Below, one piece after another: positions 34,585 to 45,417 of a DNA stretch of 64,000 nucleotides. The stretch lies in the NCBI RefSeq assembly GCF_022829585.1, contig NZ_JAKSYC010000117.1:62001-126000 (forward strand). The letters run 5' to 3'. Both the position numbers and the translations under genes were made by a program. The stretch comes from Methylobacterium sp. J-026. Lineage in GTDB: Bacteria > Pseudomonadota > Alphaproteobacteria > Rhizobiales > Beijerinckiaceae. The first letter of the stretch is position 1; each line of letters starts with the position of its first letter. The notes below the pieces were generated by a model. The model saw only the letters and a list, made by a program, of their open reading frames with translations. It did not search any database and had not been told where the DNA came from.

Positions 34585-36465
34585 TCACGGGCCGCCGAGC
34601 TGGTTGACGTGGTAGGCGTTGAGCTTGACCATCTGCGGGAACGGTCTCACCGGCGGCTCGAATTGCGGCGGCAGGCCGAGGATCGGCGCCACGCGCTCGA
34701 TCACCTTGCCGGTGACGACGCCCGCGTTCCAGGCCGCGGTGGCGTAGCCGCCGGATTCGGGCAGACCCTGCGGCTCGTCCATGATCGTGACGAACAGGTA
34801 TTTCGGGTCGTTCATCGGCGCCGCCGCCATGAAGGTGGTGAAGAGGCGGTTGTGGATGTAGCGGCCGCCGATCACCTTCTCGGCCGTGCCGGTTTTGCCG
34901 CCGACGAAGTAGTACGGGATCGCGGCCTTCTTGGCCGAGCCCTCGGAGGCGTTCAGCCGCATGATGTAGCGCATAGCCTCGGAGGTCTGGCTCGAGAGCA
35001 CGTGCGTGGACCGCGCCTTGTCGTCGGGGTTCGCCTTCAGGAAGGTCGGGGTGATCAGGTCGCCGCCGTTGGCGATCGCCGCCACCGCCGCCGCGGCCTG
35101 GATCGGCGCCACCGCGATGCCGTGGCCGAAGGCGATGGTGATCGTGTTGATCTCGCTCCAGCGCGACGGGACGATCGGGGCCGCGCTCTCGGGCAATTCG
35201 GTGCGCAGCCGGTCGAGCAGGCCCATCTTCTTCAGGAACGCCTTGTGGCCGGGCACGCCGACGCCGAGCGCCATCTTGGCCGAGCCGATGTTCGACGAGT
35301 GGGTGAACACCTCCGGCATCGTGATCAGCCGGTTGGTGCCGTGATACTCGTGGATCTTCTGGCGGCCCCAGTTCAGCACGCCGCCGCGGGTGTCGAAGGT
35401 CGAGTTGACGTTGTACTTGCCGGAATCCAGCGCCATGGCGAGGGTCATCGCCTTGAAGGTCGAGCCCATCTCGTAGACGCCGACATTCATGCGGTTGATC
35501 CGGTCGGGGGAGAGCGCGTCCTTCGGGTCGTTCGGGTCGAAATCCGGCATCGAGACCAGGGCGATGACCTCGCCGGTCTTCACGTCGAGGATCATCGAGG
35601 CGCCGGCCTTCGCCTTGAAGTGGTCGATGCCCCAGGCGAGCTCGTCGCGCACCGCGAACTGGGCGCGCAGGTCGAGGGAGAGCTGCACCGGCTTCAGGTC
35701 GGCCTGCTTGCTCACCAGACCGAAGCTGTTGAGCGCCTGGAGGCCGGTGGAGTCGATGTACTTCTCCATGCCGGCGATGCCGATGCCGTCGAGGTTGGTC
35801 GCGCCCAGGATATGGGCGGCGGCGACACCGTTCGGGTAGACGCGCTTGTGGTCGGGTAGGAAGCCGATGCCGGGAATCCCGAGCCGGTGGACTTCGGCCT
35901 GCTGCTTCGGCGTCAGCTCGCGCTTCACCCAGACGAAGCCGGCGCCGCTGCGGCCTTTCCGCGAGGACAGTTTCGCGCGCAGCTCGGAGGCGTTGAGCTC
36001 CGGCAGCACGGCGGTGAGGAGCTCCACCGCCTCGTCCTTGTCGTAGATGTTGCCGGGCTCGGCGAAGACCGAGACCGTGCGGATGTCGGTGGCCAGGATC
36101 TCGCCGTTGCGGTCGACGATGTCGGGCCGGAAGGCCGTGGACGACGCCGCCGCGACCCGGTGCTCCTGGCTCGGCGGATCCCCGAAGATCGCCATCATCA
36201 GGAGCTTGGCCGAGATCGTCCCGAACACGGCGACGAAGACCAGCCCGACCAGGGCCACGCGCATGTGCGACCGCTCGATGGCCAGCCGGAACATGCTGCG
36301 CACGAAGGCCTTCGTGCGGTCGGCGCGCGGCTCCGGGGCGAGCGCCTCCTCGGGGAGCGCGCGCGGGGCGGTGGCGGCGAGCGCGAGGGCGGCGGCCTCG
36401 AGCAAGGCGGCCTCGTGCGTCGACACGGCGGCCTCGTCGGGAATCAGGTCGGCGTCATCGGACAC
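34585..36465 (-). CDS. ftsI: Peptidoglycan D,D-transpeptidase FtsI (PBP3)
   Basis: FtsI is the septal transpeptidase. The 626-residue class B penicillin-binding protein has a 65-residue Ala/Glu-rich cytoplasmic part, one membrane helix (about 70-92), a pedestal domain with RPDIVDRNGEILATDI, and the transpeptidase domain with Ser335-Thr-Phe-Lys338, Ser390-Ser-Asn392 and Lys524-Thr-Gly526. The cytoplasmic extension is longer than the 20-30 residues of E. coli FtsI, as often seen in alphaproteobacteria. ftsL lies 6 bp upstream in the same operon, its divisome partner. Confidence 0.95.
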   Translation of the reverse strand: MSDDADLIPDEAAVSTHEAALLEAAALALAATAPRALPEEALAPEPRADRTKAFVRSMFRLAIERSHMRVALVGLVFVAVFGTISAKLLMMAIFGDPPSQEHRVAAASSTAFRPDIVDRNGEILATDIRTVSVFAEPGNIYDKDEAVELLTAVLPELNASELRAKLSSRKGRSGAGFVWVKRELTPKQQAEVHRLGIPGIGFLPDHKRVYPNGVAAAHILGATNLDGIGIAGMEKYIDSTGLQALNSFGLVSKQADLKPVQLSLDLRAQFAVRDELAWGIDHFKAKAGASMILDVKTGEVIALVSMPDFDPNDPKDALSPDRINRMNVGVYEMGSTFKAMTLAMALDSGKYNVNSTFDTRGGVLNWGRQKIHEYHGTNRLITMPEVFTHSSNIGSAKMALGVGVPGHKAFLKKMGLLDRLRTELPESAAPIVPSRWSEINTITIAFGHGIAVAPIQAAAAVAAIANGGDLITPTFLKANPDDKARSTHVLSSQTSEAMRYIMRLNASEGSAKKAAIPYYFVGGKTGTAEKVIGGRYIHNRLFTTFMAAAPMNDPKYLFVTIMDEPQGLPESGGYATAAWNAGVVTGKVIERVAPILGLPPQFEPPVRPFPQMVKLNAYHVNQLGGP

Positions 36466-36471
36466 GGGAGT

Positions 36472-36885
36472 CTACCTCGAAGCCGTCGTCGGGGTGCGGG
36501 TCGTGGTGACGGTGCGGGTGATCGCACCGGTGGTGCGCGGCTCGACGGCACCCTTGTCCTTGGGCGTCGCCGTCGCCGCGAGCAGCCGGCCGATCTCGTC
36601 GCCCCGCTCCTGCCGGGCGGGCAGGTCCGCTAGGCGCGCCAGGTGGCTCGTGCCGATCGGCACGAGATCGAGATGCTTGTCGACGGCCGCCTGAAGCCGG
36701 TCCGGCCGGGTCAGGAGCTGCCACTCGGCGCGCAGCACCGCGATCGCCTGGCGCTCGGAATGCAGCGCGCTCTGCAGCTTCGAGACCTGGGCGCCCTGGT
36801 AGAGCGTGTCGTACTTGATCGAGTAGGCGTAGATCGCCGAGGCGACGAGCCCGGCCACCGCCAGGAGGTTCAGGAGGCGGATCAT
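36472..36885 (-). CDS. ftsL: Cell division protein FtsL
   Basis: The 137-residue protein has a one-helix anchor right at the N-terminus ([24 protein letters not shown]), followed by a coiled-coil stretch (about 30-70: [22 protein letters not shown]) and a polar Thr/Arg-rich tail after residue 105. This is the bitopic FtsL layout. It should join FtsB and FtsQ to recruit FtsW and FtsI. Sequence conservation in FtsL is low; position between rsmH and ftsI makes the call firm. It overlaps the rsmH stop by 4 bases (ATGA). Confidence 0.9.
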   Translation of the reverse strand: MIRLLNLLAVAGLVASAIYAYSIKYDTLYQGAQVSKLQSALHSERQAIAVLRAEWQLLTRPDRLQAAVDKHLDLVPIGTSHLARLADLPARQERGDEIGRLLAATATPKDKGAVEPRTTGAITRTVTTTRTPTTASR

Positions 36886-37958
36886 CGACGGTGGCCCCCG
36901 CGGGCGGCTTCGGGAAGGCTCGCCAGGGCGGTCAGGGCCGCGAGCGGCTCCGGCACCTCGGATTCCGTGCGCGCGGCGGCACGGAGCTTGGCCGAGCGGG
37001 CGCGCGGATTGCGCGCGGTCTCGGCCTCGCCCGGCAGGACCGGACCCTTGGTCACGAGATCGAAACTGCGCACCGTCTCCACGGGCGTGCCCGGCAGGTG
37101 CCGCGAGCCCTGTCCGGCGCGACCGCTGCGGGCGGCGAAGAATTGCTTGACGATCCGATCCTCTAGGGAATGGAACGTCACGACGGCGAGCCGCCCGCCG
37201 GGCCTGAGCACCCGCTCCGCCGCATGCAGCGCGCGCACCAGTTCGCCGAGTTCGTCGTTCACGGCGATCCTGAGGCCCTGGAAGGTCCGCGTCGCCGGAT
37301 GGATGTGGCTCCCGGGCTCGACCCGGACGACGCCGGCGACCAACTCGGCGAGCTGCGCGGTCGTCTCGATCCGGCCGCGGCGGCGGGCCTCGTGGATTGC
37401 CCGCGCCACGGCCCGCGAGCGCCGCTCCTCGCCGTAATGATAGATGATGTCGGCCAGAACCACCTCCTCGGCCTCATTGACGAGGTCCGCGGCGCTCGGG
37501 CCATCGCCGCCCATGCGCATGTCGAGGGGGCCGTCGTGGCGGAACGAGAAACCGCGCTCGGGCAGGTCGAGCTGCATCGACGAGACGCCGATGTCGAGCA
37601 CGACGTGATCCGCCCGCGCCTCGCCCCCCTCGACCAGGAGGGCGTCGAGATCGCCGAAGCGCCCGTTCATCAGCCGGAGACGTCCGGGGAACGCGGCGGC
37701 CATCGCCTGGCCTGCCGCGATCGCGGTCGGGTCGCGGTCGATGGCGAGGATCTGCAGGGCCGGATCGCGCTCCAGCAGCGCGCGGGTATAGCCGCCGGCT
37801 CCGAAGGTGCCGTCGACCGCGAGGCCGCCCTCGGTCCGCAGGGCGTCCGTCACCGCGTCGAGCAGGACCGGGATGTGCGGCGGGGCTGTGGGTTCCCGCT
37901 CCGCGCAGCCCTGGCGCGCCGCGGTCAGCAAAGCGGTCGAGGGACGTCGCCGGTTCAT
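36882..37958 (-). CDS. rsmH: 16S rRNA (cytosine(1402)-N(4))-methyltransferase
   Basis: RsmH (MraW) methylates C1402 of 16S rRNA using S-adenosylmethionine. The 358-residue protein has [13 protein letters not shown], the SAM loop [62 protein letters not shown] and [14 protein letters not shown] [23 protein letters not shown] at 37958 gives a start about 25 residues before the HIPVLL motif. It is the first protein gene of the cluster; mraZ, usual upstream neighbour, is not present. Confidence 0.96.
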   Translation of the reverse strand: MNRRRPSTALLTAARQGCAEREPTAPPHIPVLLDAVTDALRTEGGLAVDGTFGAGGYTRALLERDPALQILAIDRDPTAIAAGQAMAAAFPGRLRLMNGRFGDLDALLVEGGEARADHVVLDIGVSSMQLDLPERGFSFRHDGPLDMRMGGDGPSAADLVNEAEEVVLADIIYHYGEERRSRAVARAIHEARRRGRIETTAQLAELVAGVVRVEPGSHIHPATRTFQGLRIAVNDELGELVRALHAAERVLRPGGRLAVVTFHSLEDRIVKQFFAARSGRAGQGSRHLPGTPVETVRSFDLVTKGPVLPGEAETARNPRARSAKLRAAARTESEVPEPLAALTALASLPEAARGGHRR

Positions 37959-38390
37959 GGGCGCCTCGGCGCGGCGGCGCGATCGGGGGCGGGATGGCGG
38001 AGCGCTCCGGAACTCCGGGCGCTGATGCGGCTCGTGCGTCTCATGGTGCCCTGTACCGGGCCGCCCGAGGGCGGCGCGCGTGACGGGAACGGCACCGGAT
38101 GCGACATGCGCAAAACGCCGCGCACGGACGGGACCTGCTCGAAGGCAAGTTGCGCCCGGCGATCCGATACGCGCCGTTGACGGGAGGATGCCGGGTATCA
38201 TGGGCCTCGGAGGATCGTCAACGCACGCGCTTGGCGCTGCCGCGCGGACCGATCTGACCCCGCCAAGGTTAACCGAAGGTTTTTGCCGCGCGGGAAATTC
38301 GGCCTCCGCGCCATCCGGTCCGGTCGGTCCCGCCGCCGGGCCGCCGACCCGCGACAAGGCCTTGCAGCCGCGTCGCTTTTTGTCGGTGGT
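37959..38390. other. Gap between rnpB and rsmH, no mraZ
   Basis: These 432 bases lie where mraZ would be expected. No frame shows the MraZ motifs and no reliable ribosome site is seen. The region should hold the promoter for the division cluster on the minus strand. I saw no run of TGGG repeats of the kind bound by MraZ. Confidence 0.5.
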
Positions 38391-38791
<401 letters not shown>

Positions 38792-38826
38792 GCGGGCAGA
38801 TGCGCCCGCGCCGCCGCCCGGGTCAA
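38792..38826 (-). promoter_or_regulatory. Candidate rnpB promoter
   Basis: On the minus strand TTGACC (complement of 38821-38826) is followed after 18 bases by CATCTG (complement of 38797-38802), and transcription would start six bases later at the paired 5' end of RNase P RNA. The -35 is near consensus, the -10 is weak. It lies just past the gloA stop at 38833. Confidence 0.45.
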
Positions 38827-38832
38827 GGTCGG

Positions 38833-39273
38833 TTACCAGGAGCCGGTGTTCTCCATGGAGGCCCAGGGCTCCTGCGGCTCCTTCGCGCCGCCCTTCTGGA
38901 GGATCTCGATGGAGATGCCGTCCGGCGACTTCACGAAGGCCATGTGGCCGTCGCGCGGGGGCCGGTTGATGGTCACGCCCTTGTCCCGGAGCCGCGCGCA
39001 GAAGGCGTAGATATCGTCGACCTGATAGGCGAGGTGCCCGAAATTGCGCCCGCCCGAGTAGGTCTCCGGATCCCAATTGTAGGTGAGTTCGACGAGCGGC
39101 GACTTCGTCTCCGTCGCCCGGGCGGCATCCCCCGGCGCTGCCAGGAAAATGAGGGTGAAGCGGCCCTTCTCGTTGTCGATCCGGCGCACCTCCTGGAGGC
39201 CGAACGTATCCACGTAGAAGGCGAGCGCCCGGTCGAGATCGGCCACCCGGACCATGGTGTGCAGGTATTCCAT
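38833..39273 (-). CDS. gloA: Lactoylglutathione lyase (glyoxalase I, VOC family)
   Basis: Glyoxalase I converts the methylglyoxal-glutathione adduct to S-lactoylglutathione. The 146-residue protein has LHTMVRVADLDRALAFYVDTFGL (His ligand), a SPLVELTYNWD strand with Glu, FGHLAYQVDDIYAFCARL (second His) and SPDGISIEILQKG (second Glu), the 2-His-2-Glu metal site typical of bacterial GloA. Start MEYLHTM at 39273 is used; ATG 39282 adds three residues. It is upstream of rnpB on the same strand. Confidence 0.9.
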   Translation of the reverse strand: MEYLHTMVRVADLDRALAFYVDTFGLQEVRRIDNEKGRFTLIFLAAPGDAARATETKSPLVELTYNWDPETYSGGRNFGHLAYQVDDIYAFCARLRDKGVTINRPPRDGHMAFVKSPDGISIEILQKGGAKEPQEPWASMENTGSW

Positions 39274-39513
39274 CGGCGGCACTGCCTCTGTTGCGGCGGG
39301 GGCCGTCGCGACGCCCCCCGAGAAACGGACACGACCGGGCCCGCCCGCGGCGGCCGGTCGCGCTCCTAGCTAGAGCGCGGGCCGGCGCACGGGTAGACCG
39401 GGCCCGCAGCCCGCCGTGACCGGAGGCGCCGGGTGGACGCCCGCGCGACCGCGTTGCGCCGGGCGCCGCGAGGGACCAGAACGGACCCGATCCAGACCCG
39501 GAGTGAGAGACGC

Positions 39514-42126
39514 ATGCGCACCGAGACGCCGCCGCTGATCCGCCTCGAGGAATACCGGCCGAGCGACTACCTGATCGACCGGGTCGACCTCGACATCCGC
39601 CTCGACCCGCACGCCACCCGGATCGACGCGACCCTGGCGCTGCGCCCGAACCCGGATGGCATCCCGGGGGCGCCGTTGATCCTCGACGGCGATGACCTGC
39701 GGCTGGTGTCCCTTGCCCTGGACGGGGCGGAACCCGCGAGCGACGCCTACACGGTATCCCCGTCGGGCCTCAGCCTGCTCGCTCCGCCCCGGCGGCCCTT
39801 CACCCTGCGCCTCGTCACCGAGGTCGACCCCACGGCCAACACCCGGCTGATGGGCCTCTACCGCTCGAACGGCGTCTATTGCACGCAATGCGAGGCCGAC
39901 GGCTTCCGCCGCATCACCTACTTCCTCGATCGCCCCGACGTCATGGCGGTCTACACCACGCGGATCGAGGCGGACCGGGCCGAGGCGCCGGTGCTGCTGG
40001 GCAACGGCAACCGGATCGACGCCGGCCCGGTCGGCGCCGACCGGCACTTCGCCGTCTGGCACGACCCGCACCCGAAGCCCGCCTACCTGTTCGCCCTGGT
40101 CGGCGGCCGGCTCGGGATGGTCGAGACCCGGTTCACCACGGCCGAGGGACGCGCCGTCACCTGCGCGGTCTATGTCGAGCCCGGCAAGGAGCCCCGGGCG
40201 GACTACGCCCTCGATGCCGTGATCCGCTCCATGGCCTGGGACGAGACCGCCTTCGGCCGCGCCTACGACCTCGACCTGTTCAACGTCGTCGCCGTGTCCG
40301 ACTTCAACATGGGCGCGATGGAGAACAAGGGCCTGAACATCTTCAACGACAAATACGTTCTGGCGAGCCCCGAGACGGCGACCGACGGGGATTACGCGGC
40401 CATCGAGGCGATCATCGCCCACGAGTATTTCCACAACTGGTCGGGCAACCGCGTCACCTGCCGGGACTGGTTCCAGCTCTGCCTGAAGGAGGGCCTGACG
40501 GTCTTTCGCGACCAGGAATTCTCCTCCGACATGCGGTCCCGGCCGGTGCACCGGATCGCCGAGGTCCGGTCCCTGCGCGCGCGCCAGTTCCCCGAGGATG
40601 CCGGGCCGCTGCGCCACCCGGTACGGCCGCGGGCCTACGCGGAGATCAACAACTTCTACACGGCAACCGTCTACGACAAGGGCGCGGAAATCGTCCGGAT
40701 GCTGCGCACCCTGATCGGCCCGGCGGCGTTCCGGGCCGGCATGGACCGCTACTTCGCCGACAATGACGGGCGCGCCGCCACCGTCGAGGACTTTCTGGCC
40801 GCCTTCGCGTCGGTGACCGGGCGCGATCTCGCGGCCTTCGCCCGCTGGTACGAGCGCCCCGGCACGCCCCGCCTGTCGGTCTCCGGCCGGTATGATCCGG
40901 AGGCGGCGCGCTACACCCTGCGGCTGGCGCAGAGCCTGCCCGGCGCGGACGGACCGCCCCTGGTGATCCCGGTGGCGCTCGGCCTCGTCGGCGCGGCCGG
41001 GCCGCTGTCCGGCGCCACCTGCGCGCAGGTGCAGGACGGCGTCTACGTCTTCGACCGCCCGGAGGTTGAGATCGTCTACGAGGCCGTCACCGAGGAGCCG
41101 GTGCCGTCGGTGCTGCGGGACTTCTCGGCGCCGGTGCGCCTCGATCTCGCCCTCACCGACGCGCAGCGCATGCGGCTGCTGGCGCAGGACAGCGACCCGT
41201 TCAACCGCTGGCAGGCGGCGCAGGATGTCGCCCTGCGCCTGATCCTCGACGCCGACACCGGCCGGATGGAGGCCTTCGCGGAGGCCCTGGGCCGCTTCCT
41301 CGACGGCGAGGCCCTGGCCGATCCGGCCTTCGCGGCCCTCGTCCTGGCCTTGCCGAGCGAGGGCGAGGCTGCCGACGCCCTCCCGGCCGATGTCGACCCC
41401 GACGCGATCCACCGGGCCCGCACCGACCTGCGGGCGTATCTCGGCCGGACGCTTCGACCCCGCCTCGAACGGATCGACGCCGCCCTGGCGCCGGTCGCGG
41501 GTGAGCCCTACAGCCCCGACGCCGCTTCGGCGGGGCGCCGCTCGCTCGGCAACGCCGCCCTCGACCTGATCGCGGCGGGCGATCCGCCGGCGGGCGCCGC
41601 GCGCGCCGCGGACCGCTTGGCGAGCGCCACCAACATGACCGACCGCCTCGCCGCCCTCGCGACCCTGGCGCTGATCCCCGGGGCGGAGCGCGAGGCGGCG
41701 CTGGCGGATTTCGCCGCGCGCTACGCCGACGAGCCCCTCGTCCTCGACAAGTGGTTCGCCATCCAGGCCCAGATCCCCGAAGCCGGGACGCTGGACCGAA
41801 TGATCCGGCTGCAGGACCACCCGGCCTTCACCCTAACCAACCCGAATCGGGTGCGCGCCCTGATCGGCAGCTTCGCGTTCGGCAACCCAACGCAGTTCGC
41901 GCGGCGCGACGGAGCGGGATTTTCCTGCGTAACCCGGACCGTCGCGGCACTCGATTCCACCAACCCACAGGTTGCCGCGCGCCTGCTCACGGCCTTCGGA
42001 TCGTGGCGCCGGCTGGAAAAATCGCGCGCCGCCAAAGCCGTCGAAATGCTCAACGGGATCAAGGCGATCCCCGGCCTGTCCCGGGACAGCGCCGACATCC
42101 TCGCGCGTAGCCTGGAAGGTGGCTAA
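39514..42126 (+). CDS. pepN: Aminopeptidase N (M1 family)
   Basis: The 870-residue cytoplasmic zinc aminopeptidase removes N-terminal residues from peptides. The substrate-binding motif GAMEN is at 267-271 and the zinc site HEYFHNWSGNR puts ligands at His303, His307 and Glu326. The N-terminal beta domain (to about 200), catalytic domain (200-450), and the C-terminal helical domain (from about 550) match the E. coli PepN type. ATG 39514 precedes the conserved IRLEEYRPSDYLID and is the chosen start; the frame opens further upstream. The next gene is a sensor kinase on the same strand 175 bases on. Confidence 0.95.
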   Translation: MRTETPPLIRLEEYRPSDYLIDRVDLDIRLDPHATRIDATLALRPNPDGIPGAPLILDGDDLRLVSLALDGAEPASDAYTVSPSGLSLLAPPRRPFTLRLVTEVDPTANTRLMGLYRSNGVYCTQCEADGFRRITYFLDRPDVMAVYTTRIEADRAEAPVLLGNGNRIDAGPVGADRHFAVWHDPHPKPAYLFALVGGRLGMVETRFTTAEGRAVTCAVYVEPGKEPRADYALDAVIRSMAWDETAFGRAYDLDLFNVVAVSDFNMGAMENKGLNIFNDKYVLASPETATDGDYAAIEAIIAHEYFHNWSGNRVTCRDWFQLCLKEGLTVFRDQEFSSDMRSRPVHRIAEVRSLRARQFPEDAGPLRHPVRPRAYAEINNFYTATVYDKGAEIVRMLRTLIGPAAFRAGMDRYFADNDGRAATVEDFLAAFASVTGRDLAAFARWYERPGTPRLSVSGRYDPEAARYTLRLAQSLPGADGPPLVIPVALGLVGAAGPLSGATCAQVQDGVYVFDRPEVEIVYEAVTEEPVPSVLRDFSAPVRLDLALTDAQRMRLLAQDSDPFNRWQAAQDVALRLILDADTGRMEAFAEALGRFLDGEALADPAFAALVLALPSEGEAADALPADVDPDAIHRARTDLRAYLGRTLRPRLERIDAALAPVAGEPYSPDAASAGRRSLGNAALDLIAAGDPPAGAARAADRLASATNMTDRLAALATLALIPGAEREAALADFAARYADEPLVLDKWFAIQAQIPEAGTLDRMIRLQDHPAFTLTNPNRVRALIGSFAFGNPTQFARRDGAGFSCVTRTVAALDSTNPQVAARLLTAFGSWRRLEKSRAAKAVEMLNGIKAIPGLSRDSADILARSLEGG

Positions 42127-42301
42127 GCACTTGAACCTGCGGTAGAAATCGATTCTCCGGCACGGCTGCAACACGGGGTGTTCGTCAAGGCCGTATGGTA
42201 AAAAAGCCGTGGACAAACCGCCCCCCAGGGTGATTGTATTCACATAGATTCGGGGAGCGGGGCTCCGCTCGGGTCGTTGTTCCCACGGACGAGGTTCGGC
42301 C

Positions 42302-44647
42302 ATGCCGGAGGCGGCTTCCGCTTCCTTCTCCGCGCGTGCGGACTCGACTCTGGCCGTCTCCTGGCCGGCCCGCGCACCGGAGTCGCGGTTCGGTCAGGCC
42401 GAGCGCTGGTTGCGCTTCGCCGTGCCGGGGACGCTGGCGGTGTTCCTGGCCTGCCTGATCGGGCTGGCGGCGCTGCACATCCGCGGCCAGCGTGCCGAGA
42501 TCCTGGCGGTCGCCAAGGTCGAGGTCGAGGAATTCGCGCGCCTGGCCGCCCGGGCCGTCGGTCCCGCGGGGATCCTCGCGACGGACCTGCGCGGTCTGAT
42601 GCCGGAGAGCGCGCGGCATTCCGGGCGGCGCCTCCTGCTGGTTCGGCCCGATACCCGCATCGTCGCGTCCCATCCGCCCCTCCCAGCCGACCTTCAGACG
42701 CTGTCCCAGGTGCTCGGCGCGAGCGAGCCCCTGTCCGGGCTCGGCGAGCGCGCCGGGACCATCGCCCTGGACCTCCCGGGGGGCGAGACCGTGCTGGCCG
42801 CCATGCACAGCCTGCCCGGCGGTCTCGGACAGGTGGCCGTGGTCCAGCCGATCGAGCCGCTCCTGCGCGGCTGGAGCGCCCGCACCCGCGATCAGATCGT
42901 CCTGATCGCCGCGGCGGCCCTCGTGATCCTCGGCGTCAGCCTCGCCTACGGATTGCAGACCCGGCAGGCGACCCGGGCCGACCGCGCCCGGGAGAAGATT
43001 CACGGCCGCCTCGAGACGGCCCTGCGCCGCGGCGCCTGCGGCCTCTGGGATTGGGACGTGGCCCGGGGCCGGATCTACTGGTCCGATTCGATGTACGGCC
43101 TGCTCGGCTACCAGCGGCAGAACAAGTACCTCTCCTTCGGCGACGTCAACGGCTTGGTCCATCCCGACGACGGGGATCTCTACAGCCTCGCCCGGGGCGT
43201 CGCGGCCAACCAGACCCATATTGACCACGCGTTCCGCATGCGCGGCGCCGACGGGGCCTATGTCTGGTTCCGCGCCCGCGCCGAGGTCGTGGTCAACGCC
43301 GCCGACGGCAGCCAGCACTTGGTGGGCATTACCACCGACATCAGCGAGCAGCGGGCCCTGGAGGAGACGAACGCGGCGGCCGACATGCGCCTGCGCGATG
43401 CCGTCGAGGCCATCTCGGAGGCCTTCGTCCTCTGGGATACCGGCAACCGGCTGGTCCTGTGCAATTCGAAATTTCGTCACCTGCACGCTCTGAGCCCGGA
43501 GGATGCCAGGTCCGGCCAGAGCTACACGGATGTGATGGGGCGGGGCGTGCTGCCCCAGGTCCGGCGCGAATCGCCGGAGGTCGGCATGGCGCTCGGCGGC
43601 ATGGCGGCCCGGACCTTCGAGGCCGAGCTGGCGGATGGCCGCTGGCTCCAGATCAGCGAGCGGCGCACCAAGGACGGCGGCTACGTCTCGGTCGGCACCG
43701 ACATCACCAGCCTGAAGCGCCACCAGGAGCAGCTTCAGGCCTCCGAGCGCGAGCTGATCGAGACCGTGAAGGACCTGAAGCGCTCCCGCCGGACGCTGGA
43801 ACTCCAGACCCAGCAGCTCGCCGACCTCGCCGAGCGCTACCTCGACCAGAAGGCCGTCGCCGAGGCGGCGAACCAGGCCAAGTCCGAGTTCCTGGCCAAT
43901 ATGAGCCACGAGCTGCGTACGCCGCTCAACGCCATCATCGGCTTCGCCGACGTGATGGAGAACGCGGTGCTCGGCCCGCTCGGCACCCCCCGCTACACCG
44001 AATATTGCCGGGATATCCGCGAGAGCGGATCGCATCTCCTCTCGATGATCGACGACATCCTCGACATGGCCCGACTGGAGGCGCGCCGCGTGCGGCTGAG
44101 CCCCCGGGCGATCTCGGCCGAGGATGCGGTGTCGTCCGCCCTGGCGCCGATGGCGGCGGCCGCCCGGGAGAAGGCGATCACCGTGAGCGTGGACGTGCCG
44201 CCCGGGCTCGACCTGCTGGCCGATCCGAGCGCCATGCAGCAGATCCTCGTCAACCTCGTCCAGAACGCCGTGAAGTTCACCCCGATCGGGGGCCGCGTCG
44301 CCCTGCGCGTACGGCGTGCGGGCGCCAGCACGCATCTGTTCATCGAGGATAACGGCATCGGCATCCCGCGCTCGGACCTCGCCCGGCTCGGCCGGCCGTT
44401 CACGCAGGTCGAGGCGCAGATGACCCGGAGCCACAAGGGATCGGGCCTGGGGCTCGCCATCACGCGCTCGATGGTCGAGCTGCATGGCGGATCGCTCCGC
44501 ATCCGCTCCGAGGAAACGGTCGGCACCATCGTCCTCGTGCGCCTGCCCGCCGTGATCGCCGATCGAACGGCATCGACCAGGCCGAGCGCGCGCGCACCCG
44601 AGACGCCGCGGACGGGCCGGCGCGCGGGATCGCCCGTCGCGGCGTAA
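42302..44647 (+). CDS. PAS-domain sensor histidine kinase (PleC-like)
   Basis: This 781-residue kinase has membrane helices at about 38-60 and 198-220 enclosing a periplasmic part, a PAS/PAC domain with [16 protein letters not shown] and [15 protein letters not shown] (about 240-355), a second PAS-like domain (about 360-475), a coiled coil, a HisKA domain with phosphorylated His536 in [17 protein letters not shown], and an ATPase domain with [16 protein letters not shown] and [18 protein letters not shown]. The segment around [23 protein letters not shown] is like PleC/DivJ kinases that set CtrA activity through DivK. In several rhizobia pleC lies near pepN, as here, so PleC is the best guess. 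There is no adjacent response regulator. Confidence 0.87.
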   Translation: MPEAASASFSARADSTLAVSWPARAPESRFGQAERWLRFAVPGTLAVFLACLIGLAALHIRGQRAEILAVAKVEVEEFARLAARAVGPAGILATDLRGLMPESARHSGRRLLLVRPDTRIVASHPPLPADLQTLSQVLGASEPLSGLGERAGTIALDLPGGETVLAAMHSLPGGLGQVAVVQPIEPLLRGWSARTRDQIVLIAAAALVILGVSLAYGLQTRQATRADRAREKIHGRLETALRRGACGLWDWDVARGRIYWSDSMYGLLGYQRQNKYLSFGDVNGLVHPDDGDLYSLARGVAANQTHIDHAFRMRGADGAYVWFRARAEVVVNAADGSQHLVGITTDISEQRALEETNAAADMRLRDAVEAISEAFVLWDTGNRLVLCNSKFRHLHALSPEDARSGQSYTDVMGRGVLPQVRRESPEVGMALGGMAARTFEAELADGRWLQISERRTKDGGYVSVGTDITSLKRHQEQLQASERELIETVKDLKRSRRTLELQTQQLADLAERYLDQKAVAEAANQAKSEFLANMSHELRTPLNAIIGFADVMENAVLGPLGTPRYTEYCRDIRESGSHLLSMIDDILDMARLEARRVRLSPRAISAEDAVSSALAPMAAAAREKAITVSVDVPPGLDLLADPSAMQQILVNLVQNAVKFTPIGGRVALRVRRAGASTHLFIEDNGIGIPRSDLARLGRPFTQVEAQMTRSHKGSGLGLAITRSMVELHGGSLRIRSEETVGTIVLVRLPAVIADRTASTRPSARAPETPRTGRRAGSPVAA

Positions 44648-44706
44648 TGCCGGGGCCCGCGCCTCGCGTCTTCGCAAGCGCCGCGCGGACCATTCGGGAC
44701 GCCGAT

Positions 44707-44961
44707 TCAGGGCCGCGGATCGAGGCCTCCGAGGCGCGCGGCGCGCCCCTGCTCCATGTGCCAGCGCGCATCGGCCACGGCGCGGGCGAGCCGCCGGATG
44801 CGCCAGCGCCTGTACAGGGCGAGGATCGGATTGCCGTCGAGCCCCGCCTGATGCCGGCGCAGGCGACGGAGCAGCTCCGGAAGTTGGGCCGAAGCGGCCT
44901 CGCCGGTGGCGATCTCCATGGCCCGCAATTCGGCCCTGAGCCCCGCCTTCCAGTCTTCCAT
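44707..44961 (-). CDS. Small hypothetical protein (84 aa)
   Basis: The product starts MEDWKAGLRAELRAMEIATG and is helical, rich in Arg, Ala and Leu (LPELLRRLRRHQAGLDGNPILALYRRWRIRRLARAVADARWHMEQG). No signal or membrane segment; it is highly basic and could bind nucleic acid or membrane, but no motif proves it. The ATG at 44961 is preferred over a longer start. It is convergent with the kinase gene and divergent from a small secreted protein gene. Confidence 0.5.
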   Translation of the reverse strand: MEDWKAGLRAELRAMEIATGEAASAQLPELLRRLRRHQAGLDGNPILALYRRWRIRRLARAVADARWHMEQGRAARLGGLDPRP

Positions 44962-45071
44962 GACGCCCGCGCCTCCGCGACATGACTGCGCGCCTCGACA
45001 ACCCGCGCGTCGGCGCGGGGTTGACCCCGCAGACGATCCGTTCCGCGGATCATGCACGGAGATGTCGATCG

Positions 45072-45350
45072 ATGCGATCCAGGACAGCGCTGCGCTTCAC
45101 CCTCGCGACCCTGCTCGCCCTCGCGGCTGCCCCGGCGCTCGCGCAGAGCACCGGCTACGTGACCGGGTTCCCCGGCAAGGATCCGGCGGGCGACGAGGAG
45201 ATCGGCTGGGGGCCGGCCTACCGGCCGGAGACGAGCTTCGCCCAGCCCGGCACGCCGCCGACCCCCGGTGAGATCGCCGGCCGCGCCTACCGCGCCCGGA
45301 CCGGCCATGGGGTGTACGACCGGGTCGAGGGTCCCAACAGGGCCTGGTAG
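45072..45350 (+). CDS. Small secreted hypothetical protein (92 aa)
   Basis: The protein begins MRSRTALRFTLATLLALAAAPALAQ, a clear signal peptide cut near ALA-Q. The mature 67 residues are Gly/Pro/Thr-rich (STGYVTGFPGKDPAGDEEIGWGPAYRPETSF) with no cysteine and end RVEGPNRAW. It is probably a periplasmic or surface protein. Function unknown. It lies between the small basic gene and the acyltransferase gene on the other strand. Confidence 0.6.
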   Translation: MRSRTALRFTLATLLALAAAPALAQSTGYVTGFPGKDPAGDEEIGWGPAYRPETSFAQPGTPPTPGEIAGRAYRARTGHGVYDRVEGPNRAW

Positions 45351-45417
45351 GCGCAGATCCGCGTGGGGCTTTCGGGCGGACTGGCGACGACCGCGGCGGA
45401 CGGTGCGGTACCGCCGC

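Noticed and set aside
37959..38390. mraZ gene
   Set aside because: No frame carries MraZ motifs; the frames present are shadows or too short.
39370..41820. 816-codon minus-strand frame across pepN
   Set aside because: Antisense of a gene with clear GAMEN and HEXXH motifs; the product has a biased Gly/Arg/Val composition and no known fold.
42185..45001. 938-codon minus-strand frame across the histidine kinase gene
   Set aside because: Antisense shadow of a kinase with intact H, N and G boxes.
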